From Pseudomonas sp. stari2 (lineage in GTDB: Bacteria; Pseudomonadota; Gammaproteobacteria; Pseudomonadales; Pseudomonadaceae), in assembly GCF_040760005.1 (NCBI RefSeq), contig NZ_CP099760.1:3777501-3841500 (forward strand): DNA of 64,000 bases, given 5' to 3'. Below are positions 31,377 through 40,144 of this stretch, piece after piece. Under the pieces are notes generated by a model, which was not told the DNA's origin, did no database searches, and saw only the letters and a list, made by a program, of their open reading frames with translations. The translations under genes were made by a program, and so were the position numbers. Numbering within the stretch: the first letter of the stretch is position 1; each line of letters begins with the position of its first letter.

Positions 31377-31805
31377 TCAAGCCAAAGCGTTGCTGATTTC
31401 GCCGCGCAAATAAGCAATGAAACCCGCCCAATCGTGCTGCTGATATTTATCCAGCATGCGTTTGGGCAGTTTTATCTGAGACAGGCGCCAATCAATGGAT
31501 TGCGCCCACTCGGATTCGGCCAGAATTTGCTGGCCCGTGAAGTAGCGAACTTCATCGACGGTGGTGTTGTAGATCAGGAAGATCCGCTCGGGGTTCATGC
31601 TGACCGCTGCGCGACTGAGTCCGCGCTGGTTGTTCCAGTTCACCCCGCTTTTGACTTGCACTTCAAAGTATCGGCCGTTGTGCCCGACGATTCCGTCAAT
31701 GCCTTTATCGTCGACCAGGGATGGGAAAACGTCGAAGCCTGCTTCCAGTAGATAACCCCAGATGGCGAACTCATTGCGTTTGCCGATGGCCAGTTTGTTC
31801 TTCAT
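31377..31805 (-). CDS. PD-(D/E)XK nuclease-like protein
   Basis: A 142-residue protein with the hallmarks of the PD-(D/E)XK fold: an N-terminal helix (AIGKRNEFAIWGYLLEAGFDV), then DDKGIDGIVG (first acid), and YFEVQVKSG (E-x-x-K). The remaining half is alpha/beta with LSRAAVSMNPERIFLIYNT. Similar solo domains occur in restriction, Holliday-junction and orphan nucleases. No methylase or partner gene is adjacent. Start at 31805 precedes the conserved helix; earlier starts add an unlikely 21 residues. Confidence 0.7.
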   Translation of the reverse strand: MKNKLAIGKRNEFAIWGYLLEAGFDVFPSLVDDKGIDGIVGHNGRYFEVQVKSGVNWNNQRGLSRAAVSMNPERIFLIYNTTVDEVRYFTGQQILAESEWAQSIDWRLSQIKLPKRMLDKYQQHDWAGFIAYLRGEISNALA

Positions 31806-31910
31806 GCCTTGTGTCCTTGCACGCTGCCCGAGGAGGCTGTTTGTCAGCCTCACCTCCATGAAGGCCACATGCTATCACTCACCCCAGAAAAATTCAGACC
31901 TTGCCTAATA

Positions 31911-31946
31911 CATATGGAAATCCGTATATTCGAATTTCCGCATATG
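31911..31946. promoter_or_regulatory. arsR operator-like inverted repeat
   Basis: Imperfect palindrome CATATGGAAATCC ... TTTCCGCATATG centred about 30 bases upstream of the arsR start, with TATATTCGAA in the middle. The A+T-rich symmetric layout and position fit an ArsR-type repressor site overlapping the promoter. AAGGG near 31948 is the likely ribosome-binding site. Confidence 0.5.
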
Positions 31947-31959
31947 CAAGGGCACTCCC

Positions 31960-32307
31960 ATGCTCGACCCTACCTCCGTTTTCAAATGCCTCGCCGACGA
32001 AACCCGCGCCCGGGCCACGTTGCTGATCACCCGTGAAGGCGAGTTGTGCGTCTGCGAGCTGGTCTGCGCACTCGACGACAGCCAGCCGAAAATCTCCCGT
32101 CATCTCGCGCAGCTGCGCACTTGTGGCTTGTTGCTGGATCGCCGTCAGGGCCAGTGGGTGTATTACCGGCTCAACCCGCAGCTGCCGGAATGGGTAAGCG
32201 AGATATTGCAGACCACTCTCGCCGCCAACACCGCGTGGCTGGAAGAAAACAGCGCGCGACTCGCCGCGATGGGCGACCGCCCACTCAATACATCCGCCTG
32301 CTGCTGA
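31960..32307 (+). CDS. arsR: ArsR-type arsenic-responsive repressor
   Basis: A 115-residue winged-helix repressor. The metal-binding motif ELCVCELVCALD (Cys-x-Cys at the DNA-binding helix) is typical of arsenite-sensing ArsR, and SQPKISRHLAQLRTCGLL is the recognition helix region. A terminal CC could also bind metal. It heads the arsR-arsC-arsH unit. Arsenite release from the promoter would induce the operon. Confidence 0.92.
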   Translation: MLDPTSVFKCLADETRARATLLITREGELCVCELVCALDDSQPKISRHLAQLRTCGLLLDRRQGQWVYYRLNPQLPEWVSEILQTTLAANTAWLEENSARLAAMGDRPLNTSACC

Positions 32308-32316
32308 GGACCGATC

Positions 32317-32787
32317 ATGCGCGTTCTATTCATGTGTACCGCCAACAGTTGCCGCAGCATTCTGTCCGAAGCGATGTTCAATCACTTGGCGCCGCCAGGT
32401 TTCGAAGCGGTCAGCGCCGGCAGTTTCCCCAAAGGCCAGGTGTTGCCGCGCAGCCTGACCACGTTGCAGGAGGCCGGCATTTCCATCGCCGGCTTGAGCA
32501 GCAAGGGCAACGATGCCTTCGAGGACAACCCGCCGGACATCGTCATCACCGTGTGCGACAAGGCCGCCGGCGAAGCCTGCCCCGTCTACTTCGGCCCGGC
32601 CTTGAAGGCCCATTGGGGACTGGAGGATCCGTCGGAAGTGCGCGGCGATGAAGCCGCCATCAGCGCAGCCTTCCACGGGACCCTTGCCCGGATCGAAACC
32701 CGCTGCAGGGCCTTCCTCGCCCTGCCCTTCGCCGAACTCGACCGCGATGCCCTCAAGCGCGAGCTCGACCGCATCAGCCTGCTGTGA
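32317..32787 (+). CDS. arsC: Arsenate reductase, LMW-phosphatase type
   Basis: A 156-residue enzyme reducing arsenate to arsenite. The P-loop CTANSCR (Cys-x5-Arg) is at residues 8-14, and a Cys pair in [15 protein letters not shown] matches the thioredoxin-coupled redox relay of S. aureus-type ArsC. The Asp-Pro loop is in WGLEDPSE. It follows arsR by 9 bases. No arsenite efflux gene lies between them, unusual for this operon type. Confidence 0.92.
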   Translation: MRVLFMCTANSCRSILSEAMFNHLAPPGFEAVSAGSFPKGQVLPRSLTTLQEAGISIAGLSSKGNDAFEDNPPDIVITVCDKAAGEACPVYFGPALKAHWGLEDPSEVRGDEAAISAAFHGTLARIETRCRAFLALPFAELDRDALKRELDRISLL

Positions 32788-32798
32788 CCGGAGCCGTC

Positions 32799-33488
32799 AT
32801 GATCGACTTGCCCAATCTCGACCCATCACTGATTCAGAAAACCACCCGCGACGACGGCATACCCAAACCGCGCATTCTGTTGTTGTACGGCTCGACCCGC
32901 CCACGCTCGTTCAGCCGCTTGCTGGTGGAAGAAGCCGCCCGCCTGCTGGAGCACTTCGGCGCCGAGACGCGAATCTTCAACCCCTCGGGCTTGCCGCTGC
33001 CGGACGACGCGCCCGGCGATCATCCGAAAGTCCAGGAGCTGCTTGAGCTGATGCAATGGTCCGAAGGCCAGGTCTGGTGTTCGCCCGAACGTCACGGCGC
33101 GATGTCGGCGGTGTTCAAGGCGCAGATCGACTGGGTGCCGCTGGCGCTTGGCGCAGTGCGCCCGACCCAGGGCAAGACCCTGGCGGTGATGCAAGTCTGT
33201 GGTGGTTCTCAATCGTTCAACGTGGTCAATCAACTGCGGGTGCTGGGCCGCTGGATGCGCATGTTCACCATCCCCAATCAGTCTTCGGTGCCCAAGGCGT
33301 ATCTGGAGTTTGACGAAGGCAATCGCATGAAGCCTTCGGCGCTGTATGACCGGGTGGTCGACGTGATGGAGGAACTGGTGAAATTCACGCTGTTGCTGCG
33401 TGATCGCCCGGACCTGGTGGATCGCTACTCGGAGCGCAAGGAGTCGGCGGAGGAACTGATGCAGCGAGTCAATCAGCGCTCGATCTGA
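32799..33488 (+). CDS. arsH: ArsH-type FMN reductase (organoarsenical oxidase)
   Basis: A 229-residue flavodoxin-fold protein. The FMN-binding loop is [35 protein letters not shown] is the family's active-site segment. ArsH oxidises trivalent methyl- and aryl-arsenicals with NADPH/FMN. ATG 32799 has GGAG upstream; a GTG at 32784 overlapping the arsC stop is also open. A strong terminator ends the operon. Confidence 0.92.
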   Translation: MIDLPNLDPSLIQKTTRDDGIPKPRILLLYGSTRPRSFSRLLVEEAARLLEHFGAETRIFNPSGLPLPDDAPGDHPKVQELLELMQWSEGQVWCSPERHGAMSAVFKAQIDWVPLALGAVRPTQGKTLAVMQVCGGSQSFNVVNQLRVLGRWMRMFTIPNQSSVPKAYLEFDEGNRMKPSALYDRVVDVMEELVKFTLLLRDRPDLVDRYSERKESAEELMQRVNQRSI

Positions 33489-33500
33489 AAACCCGAATAA

Positions 33501-33534
33501 AAACCGGCGCGATGATTCGCGCCGGTTTTTTTTA
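33501..33534 (+). terminator. Terminator after arsH
   Basis: A 12-bp stem (AAAACCGGCGCG / CGCGCCGGTTTT) with a 6-base loop followed by TTTT and more T. It separates the arsenic genes from the convergent Cus operon. Confidence 0.88.
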
Positions 33535-33544
33535 CGTCACAGCC

Positions 33545-33895
33545 TTACTTGCTGATCGAAACCAGCGTTGCCTTGCTGCCCTCCATCCGGAACGAAAACT
33601 TCACCCGGTCGCCCACCGCCAACCCGGACAACTGCTCCTGAGTCGCCGCAAAGCCCATGGTCATCGGCGGCCACTGCAACGCCGCAACGGCGCCATGTGC
33701 AATGGTCACGGTGTGCTTCGCGGTATCGATTGTCTTGATCGTGCCCTCGGCATTCGCGGCCGGAGCCTGTTGCGTGGCGGCCTGCGTCTGCATGCCTTGC
33801 ATGTCGTCCATCTTCATGCCGGGCATGTCCTCGGCGTGGGCGGTCAGTGCGAACGCTACCAGCGTGCCCGCAAAGGTGATCGGGATCAGTTTCAT
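33545..33895 (-). CDS. cusF: Periplasmic copper/silver chaperone CusF-like
   Basis: A 116-residue protein with a signal peptide ([16 protein letters not shown]) and a Met/His-rich linker ([12 protein letters not shown]). The OB-fold domain carries the CusF copper site: His in TIAHGAV, then WPPMTMGF supplying Trp and two Met. It passes Cu(I)/Ag(I) to the CusB/CusA pump. It is last in the operon and overlaps cusA by 4 bases (ATGA). Confidence 0.92.
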   Translation of the reverse strand: MKLIPITFAGTLVAFALTAHAEDMPGMKMDDMQGMQTQAATQQAPAANAEGTIKTIDTAKHTVTIAHGAVAALQWPPMTMGFAATQEQLSGLAVGDRVKFSFRMEGSKATLVSISK

Positions 33896-36800
33896 GAGGT
33901 TTTTCCTTCAGGTGGGAGGGTTTCAACGGACAAGTGACGGCGGCGCATCAATCGATACGCCGCCGGGATGACGAACAGAGACAACAAAGGCGCGGTAACC
34001 ATGCCGCCAACCATGGGCGCGGCGATGCGGCTCATGACTTCGCTACCGGCGCCGCTGCCGAGCAGAATCGGCAACAGACCGGCAATGATCACGGCCACCG
34101 TCATGGCTTTGGGGCGCACGCGCTGCACGGCGCCTTCGCGAATCGCCGCGACCAGCCCGCGCTCGGTGCGATCGCCGAAGTCTTCGCGTTCGGCCCAGGC
34201 GTTTTTCAGATAGAGCAGCATGATCACGCCGAACTCGGCGGAGACCCCGGCCAGTGCAATGAAGCCGACTCCGGTGGCCACCGACAGGTTGTAGCCCAGC
34301 AGATAGAGAAACCACGCACCGCCACTCAGGGCGAACGGCAACGTGGCCATGATCAGCAGCGCTTCGTCGAAGCGGGCGAAGGTCAGGTAGAGCAGCACGA
34401 AGATGATCAGCAACGTGGCCGGCACCACCAGTTTCAGGCGAGCGTTGGCCCGTTCGAGAAACTCGAACTGCCCCGAGTAACTCAAGCTCATGCCGGGCTG
34501 CAATTTCACCTGCTCGCTGACCGCTCGACGCAAGTCACCCACCACCGAAGCGATGTCCCGCCCGCGCACATCGATGTACACCCAGCCGGACGGTCGGGCG
34601 TTTTCGCTCTTGAGCATCGGCGGGCCGTCCGTGACCCGGATTTTCGCCAGCATGCCGAGGGTGACCTGACTGCCCGAAGGCGTGTAGATCGGCAGTTGCT
34701 CCAGGGCACCGGGTGAATCGCGCCACTCTCGCGGGTAACGGATGTTGATCGGGAAACGTGCCAGTCCCTCAATGGTTTCTCCGACGGTTTCGCCGCCGAT
34801 GGCCCCCGCGACGATGGACTGCACATCACTGATGTTCAGCCCGTAGCGGCCGGCGGCGTTGCGGTCGATATCGACGTCGATGTAGCGGCCACCGGTGAGG
34901 CGCTCGGCCAGCGCCGAACTGACGCCGGGCACGTCTTTGGCCACACGCTCGACGGCCTGGGTCACCGCATCGATCTGGGCCAGATCGTTGCCGGCGACCT
35001 TCACGCCGATGGGACTTTTGATCCCCGTGGCGAGCATGTCGATGCGGTTGCGGATCGGTGGAATCCAGATGTTGGTCAGCCCCGGCACTTTCACCACGCG
35101 GTCCAGTTCCTCCACGAGTTTTTCCGGGGTCATGCCCGGGCGCCATTGCTCGTGGGGCTTGAACTGGATCGTGGTTTCGAACATCTCCAGCGGCGCCGGA
35201 TCGGTAGCCGTTTCGGCGCGGCCAGCCTTGCCGAACACATGCTCGACCTCGGGCACGGTCTTGATCAGCCGATCAGTCTGTTGCAGCAATTGCGCAGCTT
35301 TCTGCGCCGACAGCCCCGGCAGTGCCGACGGCATGTACAACAGATCGCCTTCGTCCAGCGGCGGCAGAAACTCGCCACCCAGGCGCGTAACCGGCCACGC
35401 CGCACTTATGAACACTAGCAGCGCCATCACCAGCGTTAACCTCGGTCGACGCAACACCGCATCCAGCGCTGGCTGGTAGATCCGGATCAGCCAACGGTTG
35501 AGCGGATTGTGGCGCTCATCCGGAATCCGCCCACGAATCCAGTAGCCCATCAGCACCGGCACCAGCGTCACCGACAACCCCGCTGCCGCCGCCATGGCGT
35601 AGGTCTTGGTGAACGCCAGCGGGCCGAACAACCGTCCTTCCTGAGCCTGCAAGGTAAACACCGGGATGAACGACAGCGTGATGATCAACAGGCAGAAAAA
35701 CAGCGCCGGCCCGACCTCCGCCGCCGCGTCGGTCATCACCTGCCAATGGCGCTCGCCCTTGAGTTCCTCACCCGGATTGGCGGCGTGCCACGCCTCGATC
35801 TTCTTGTGCGCGTTCTCGATCATCACCACGGCGGCATCGACCATCGCACCAATGGCGATGGCAATTCCGCCCAGTGACATGATGTTGGCGTTCAGCCCCT
35901 GATGACGCATGACGATGAACGCAATCAGCACACCCACCGGCAACGAGATGATCGCCACCAATGAAGAGCGCAAATGCCAGAGGAAGATCCCGCAGACCAG
36001 CGCCACAACAATGAACTCTTCGAGCAGTTTTTGGCTGAGGTTGTCCACGGCGCGATCGATTAGCTTGCTGCGATCGTAGGTGGTGACGATTTCCACGCCG
36101 GGCGGCAGGCTGCTTTTCATGTCCTCGAGTTTGGCCTTGACCGCCGCGATGGTCTCGCGGGCATTCTTGCCGCTGCGCAGGATCACCACGCCACCGACGG
36201 TCTCGCCCTGGCCGTCCAGCTCGGTGATGCCCCGGCGCATGTCCGGCCCGGTCTGGATCGTCGCGACATCGCCCAGTGTCACCGGCACGCCGCCGGCGCC
36301 GAGTTTGAGCGGAATCGCCCGGAAGTCGTCGAGGGAATTCAGGTAACCGGAGGCCCGCACGATGAACTCGGTTTCGGCCATTTCCAGCACCGCACCGCCG
36401 GTTTCCTGATTGGCCTGGCCGATGGCTTCACGCACTTGCGCCAGGGTGATGCCGAGGCTGGCCAGTTTTACCGGATCGGGCTGTACCTGATACTGCTTGA
36501 CCATGCCGCCGAGGGTGGCGACTTCGGCGACGTTGGGCAGGGTCTTGAGCTCGAACTTGAGGAACCAGTCCTGCAACGCCCGCAACTGCGCCAGATCGTG
36601 CTGGCCGCTGCGATCCACCAGCGCGTACTGATAGATCCAGCCGACCCCGGTGGCATCCGGGCCCAACGCCGGTTTGGCACTGGCCGGCAGACGACTCTGA
36701 ATCTGGCTCAGGTACTCCAGCACCCGCGAGCGCGCCCAGTATTGATCGGTGCCATCCTCGAACAACACGTACACAAAGCTGTCACCGAAAAACGAATAGC

Positions 36801-37050
36801 CGCGCACGGTTTTCGCTCCCGGCACCGAAAGCATGGTGGTGGTCAGCGGATAGGTCACCTGGTTCTCGACGATCTGCGGCGCCTGTCCGGGGTACGGCGT
36901 GCGGATAATCACCTGCACATCGGACAAGTCCGGCAGTGCATCGATCGGCGTGCTCTGCACCGACCACGCACCCCATCCCGTGACGAACAGCGTCACCAGC
37001 AGCACCAGAAAACGGTTGGCCACGGACCAGCGAATCAGCGCGGCAATCAT
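33892..37050 (-). CDS. cusA: CusA-type heavy-metal RND exporter
   Basis: A 1052-residue inner-membrane proton-driven pump. It contains 12 helices and two large periplasmic loops, with [17 protein letters not shown] at the start, and the heavy-metal RND signature [20 protein letters not shown] in the fourth helix. This variant (A-M-V-D-A-A) is the monovalent Cu/Ag type rather than the divalent CzcA type, in line with the neighbouring cusF. Start and stop overlap cusB and cusF by 4 bases each. Confidence 0.93.
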   Translation of the reverse strand: MIAALIRWSVANRFLVLLVTLFVTGWGAWSVQSTPIDALPDLSDVQVIIRTPYPGQAPQIVENQVTYPLTTTMLSVPGAKTVRGYSFFGDSFVYVLFEDGTDQYWARSRVLEYLSQIQSRLPASAKPALGPDATGVGWIYQYALVDRSGQHDLAQLRALQDWFLKFELKTLPNVAEVATLGGMVKQYQVQPDPVKLASLGITLAQVREAIGQANQETGGAVLEMAETEFIVRASGYLNSLDDFRAIPLKLGAGGVPVTLGDVATIQTGPDMRRGITELDGQGETVGGVVILRSGKNARETIAAVKAKLEDMKSSLPPGVEIVTTYDRSKLIDRAVDNLSQKLLEEFIVVALVCGIFLWHLRSSLVAIISLPVGVLIAFIVMRHQGLNANIMSLGGIAIAIGAMVDAAVVMIENAHKKIEAWHAANPGEELKGERHWQVMTDAAAEVGPALFFCLLIITLSFIPVFTLQAQEGRLFGPLAFTKTYAMAAAAGLSVTLVPVLMGYWIRGRIPDERHNPLNRWLIRIYQPALDAVLRRPRLTLVMALLVFISAAWPVTRLGGEFLPPLDEGDLLYMPSALPGLSAQKAAQLLQQTDRLIKTVPEVEHVFGKAGRAETATDPAPLEMFETTIQFKPHEQWRPGMTPEKLVEELDRVVKVPGLTNIWIPPIRNRIDMLATGIKSPIGVKVAGNDLAQIDAVTQAVERVAKDVPGVSSALAERLTGGRYIDVDIDRNAAGRYGLNISDVQSIVAGAIGGETVGETIEGLARFPINIRYPREWRDSPGALEQLPIYTPSGSQVTLGMLAKIRVTDGPPMLKSENARPSGWVYIDVRGRDIASVVGDLRRAVSEQVKLQPGMSLSYSGQFEFLERANARLKLVVPATLLIIFVLLYLTFARFDEALLIMATLPFALSGGAWFLYLLGYNLSVATGVGFIALAGVSAEFGVIMLLYLKNAWAEREDFGDRTERGLVAAIREGAVQRVRPKAMTVAVIIAGLLPILLGSGAGSEVMSRIAAPMVGGMVTAPLLSLFVIPAAYRLMRRRHLSVETLPPEGKTS

Positions 37051-38294
37051 GGCTGGCGCCCCGAGGCTTGGCCGTCCGTCTCAAGCGGGGCGGCTACGAT
37101 GCCTTTCAGGCTGGCCTCGGAGTCGAGCAGGAACTGGCCGGAAGTCACAACCTTCTGCCCTTCTTCCAGGCCTTGGAGGATCACCGTTTTGCCGTCGCTT
37201 TCCTGTCCGGGCCGTACCTCCACCGGGCGATAGTGACCCGCGTCCTCGGCCAGCATGACCAAGGCACGCTTGCCGGTGCGGATCACCGCTTCGCTCGGCA
37301 CCCACAGGCTGTCCTGCCCGGTCAAGCGGTTCAGCCGTACTTGAACGGTCATTCCCGGACGCAAGCGACCCTCGGGGTTGGCCAGTTCGACGCGCACGCG
37401 CAGGGTGCGGCTGTCCGGGCTGGTGTCCGGCAGAATTGCGCTGACCTTGCCGTTGAACACGGTGCCGGGAAACGCCGGCAATCGTGCTTCGATGGATTGC
37501 CCTTCGGTGATGGAACCGGTCTGTGCTTCCGGCACCGCCACGGCGAGCCATACGCTTCCCAGACCATTGATCCGCGCCAGCGTCTCGCCGCTCGCCACGG
37601 TCATGCCGGTGCGCACATTGAGTTCCTGTACCACGCCGCCCACCGGGCTGGTGACGGTGAGGTTCGGCTGAACCTTGCCGCTGCGTTCCACCTGGGCAAT
37701 CAGGCTCGATGGCATGCCGGTCAGTTGCAAGCGTTGGCGCGCCGCCGAAATCAGCTCTTGGTCGCCGCTGCGCCTGAGGGCCAGAAACTCGGTCTGCGAT
37801 GCCGCCCAGTCCGGTACGAGAATGTCCGCCAATGGCGCCCCCGCCGCCAGCACATCTCCCGGTGCCAGGGCATAGACCCGTTCGACAAAACCGCTGGTGC
37901 GAGTCTGGATCACCGCCACATCGCGCTCGTTGAAGGCCAGTACACCGGTCACGTCGAGGCTGGAGGAAAACCGCCCGCGCACAACCGTTGCCGTGCGCAG
38001 CCCCAGATTCTGGGTCAGGCCCGGATCGATGCTGACCGTCGCATTGCCTGCGCCTTCGCTGGCGTATCGCGGCACCAGTTGCATGTCCATGAAGGGCGAC
38101 TTGCCCGGTTTATCGAACTTCTGCTGCGGGTACATCGGGTCGTACCAGTACAGGGCCTTGGGTTCGGTGCCCTGCTCCGCTGCCGCACCGGATTCGCCAG
38201 CCATGCGCTGATAAGCCACGCCGTAGCCCGCAGCAACACCCACCGCAAGGGCGAGGCCGGCCAGCCAGAAGCTGTTGTGTTTTGGTAGGTTCAC
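37047..38294 (-). CDS. cusB: CusB-type membrane fusion protein
   Basis: A 415-residue periplasmic adaptor. After one N-terminal membrane helix it has a heavy-metal-binding segment ([24 protein letters not shown]) with Met residues expected for Cu/Ag transfer. A helical hairpin and [13 protein letters not shown] lipoyl motif follow. It joins CusA to the CusC channel. Start overlaps the cusC stop (ATGA) and its own stop overlaps cusA. Confidence 0.92.
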   Translation of the reverse strand: MNLPKHNSFWLAGLALAVGVAAGYGVAYQRMAGESGAAAEQGTEPKALYWYDPMYPQQKFDKPGKSPFMDMQLVPRYASEGAGNATVSIDPGLTQNLGLRTATVVRGRFSSSLDVTGVLAFNERDVAVIQTRTSGFVERVYALAPGDVLAAGAPLADILVPDWAASQTEFLALRRSGDQELISAARQRLQLTGMPSSLIAQVERSGKVQPNLTVTSPVGGVVQELNVRTGMTVASGETLARINGLGSVWLAVAVPEAQTGSITEGQSIEARLPAFPGTVFNGKVSAILPDTSPDSRTLRVRVELANPEGRLRPGMTVQVRLNRLTGQDSLWVPSEAVIRTGKRALVMLAEDAGHYRPVEVRPGQESDGKTVILQGLEEGQKVVTSGQFLLDSEASLKGIVAAPLETDGQASGRQP

Positions 38295-39547
38295 AGGCTG
38301 CTCTCCCCGTAGGCGAAATGCAGTCGCGCAGCGGTCAGTGCGCGCTGTTCTTCCACGTCGATCTGTTTGAAGCGAGCCTCGATCAGCTCACGGCGCGCGT
38401 TGACCACCGCGTTCAGATCGCCCTTGCCCGCGCGATAACTGGCCAGACTCAAGTCGACTTTTTCTTTGGCCAGCGGCACGAGACTTTGCTGACTGCGCAG
38501 CAGCGCCCGGTCGAGGCGCGCGTAGTCGGCCAACTGGTTTTCCAATTGCTCGGTGTGCTCACGGGACAGGGCTTCGCGCTCGGCTTCCAGTTGGCTGAGC
38601 TCGGCTTGTCGGGCGGCGATTGTCGGGTTCTGGCGCGTCTCGGGAAACAGCGGCAGATCCCAGGAAAACTGCACGCTGACCATGTCGCCGAATTCGCGGC
38701 CACGGTGCTGGTAATCCACTTCCCAGCTCCAATCGGACTTTTTCTCGGACACAGCTTCTTGCACCTTCGCCTGCGCTTCGCGGGTCATGGGCGCAAACGC
38801 GGCCAGTTCGGGATGGTGTTGCAGTTGGTGATTGAAGGTGACGGGCTCGACCGACCATTGCGGCAGGTTGCCTTCGGGTATGTCGTTGGCGGCGGTGCCG
38901 ATCCAGCGTTTTAGCGCCGCCCGGGCCTGGGTGCGTTCCAGCGTCAGGTTGTCTTCTTGCTCCGCCAGTCGGGCAGCTTCCTGCTTGGGCGTTACAGCGT
39001 CGGCGGGTTGCGCCCGACCGCCGGCGATCTGCGCCCGCACGGTATCGCTCAGCAGGCGGTTCTCCTTGTAGAAGTCCTGAAGCAGCGCCTGTTTGCGCTC
39101 CACCGAATAGCTGCCGATCCATGCCAGCGCGGTGGCCTGACGGACTTTCAGCCGTTCGATGCGACGTTCTGCCGCCGCACGCTCGATGGCTGCATCGGCG
39201 ACTTCGATGCGCGCCTTGCGCTTGTCGCCATTGGGCATTTCCTGGCGCCAGCCGACCATTTGCATGGTCATGAAGTCCTGGTCGAGGCTATAGCGATCCG
39301 GACCGCCCACGGGATAGTTCTGCACGCCCAGCACGAGTTTCGGATCGGGCAACTCCCCCGCCGGGATGGCGGCGCTGCTGGCGGCCTGGATCTTTGCATC
39401 TTGCGCATTCAGCGACGGCGCATTGGTTTCCGCCAGCCGCAGCGCTTCATCGAGTGTCAGCGCGGCGGCGAAACCCGGCCACGCCAGCACGCTTGCCGCG
39501 AGGCCGACCACCATGGGCCACCCCGTGCAATTGCACTTGAGTTTCAT
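38291..39547 (-). CDS. cusC: CusC-like outer-membrane efflux channel (TolC family)
   Basis: A 418-residue channel with a signal peptide (AASVLAWPGFAAA) and no visible lipobox. It carries repeated outer-membrane-efflux motifs LTLDEALRLAETNAPSL, WRQEMPNGDKRKARIEV and VNARRELIEARFKQ. It is the first pump gene in the operon and its stop overlaps the cusB start. ATG 39547 follows a copper-associated small gene and gives a good signal; 29 further upstream codons lack one. Confidence 0.88.
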   Translation of the reverse strand: MKLKCNCTGWPMVVGLAASVLAWPGFAAALTLDEALRLAETNAPSLNAQDAKIQAASSAAIPAGELPDPKLVLGVQNYPVGGPDRYSLDQDFMTMQMVGWRQEMPNGDKRKARIEVADAAIERAAAERRIERLKVRQATALAWIGSYSVERKQALLQDFYKENRLLSDTVRAQIAGGRAQPADAVTPKQEAARLAEQEDNLTLERTQARAALKRWIGTAANDIPEGNLPQWSVEPVTFNHQLQHHPELAAFAPMTREAQAKVQEAVSEKKSDWSWEVDYQHRGREFGDMVSVQFSWDLPLFPETRQNPTIAARQAELSQLEAEREALSREHTEQLENQLADYARLDRALLRSQQSLVPLAKEKVDLSLASYRAGKGDLNAVVNARRELIEARFKQIDVEEQRALTAARLHFAYGESSL

Positions 39548-39646
39548 GTTTACGATTCCTGTGATCGTCCGCTGCGCGCGGCGTAAAACACGCGCACAGC
39601 CAATCCACTCCGCCGGGGCGGAATGAGTTTTCAAGGGAGACAGGAA

Positions 39647-39988
39647 TCAGACGCGGGGCGGTCGCCAGACCCCGGACGGGGTCGCTACGGGCAGGGAATC
39701 ACTGAAGAAAGAATGCGTCACGGGGCTAAACACGGTGACAGGCGGCTTGAGGATCGCGACTTGCAGCACGCCGCCGGTCTTGCACTCCTGGCCTGGCTTG
39801 CAGGGTGTGCCATGGTCGGCAGGACTTTTCATGTCCTTGCAGCAATCCATGCCCATGCCATCCATCATCGCCATGCCCATGGCTTGCATCGGGCAGGGTT
39901 CTGTCGGTGCCTGCACGCCCGCCATCCCGCTGAGGGGAAGCGCCAGGCTGATCAGGAAGACGAGACAAAACCGCAGGTAGCGTTTCAT
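39647..39988 (-). CDS. Met/Cys-rich exported protein at the head of the Cus operon (CopL/DUF2946-like)
   Basis: A 113-residue protein with a signal peptide (FCLVFLISLALPLSGMA) and a metal-rich segment: MQAMGMAMMDGMGMDCC, then HGTPCKPGQECK. It ends in VWRPPRV, a tail I associate with CopL/DUF2946-type copper proteins. It probably binds copper in the periplasm, as a sensor or buffer. It lies 99 bases upstream of cusC on the same strand and should share its promoter. Family naming is tentative. Confidence 0.6.
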   Translation of the reverse strand: MKRYLRFCLVFLISLALPLSGMAGVQAPTEPCPMQAMGMAMMDGMGMDCCKDMKSPADHGTPCKPGQECKTGGVLQVAILKPPVTVFSPVTHSFFSDSLPVATPSGVWRPPRV

Positions 39989-40144
39989 GGCCGGAAGTCT
40001 AGTTGCGAGAAACGGGATTCACAATCGGATGCCGGCGATATCAGCGGATGAGCATTAAGCCAGGATTAGCAGCGGAAAATCATGCAGCGCTCGAACGATC
40101 ACCTAACCTCATTGATTGTGTGTTCAACCGGAATCGCCAGTCCC

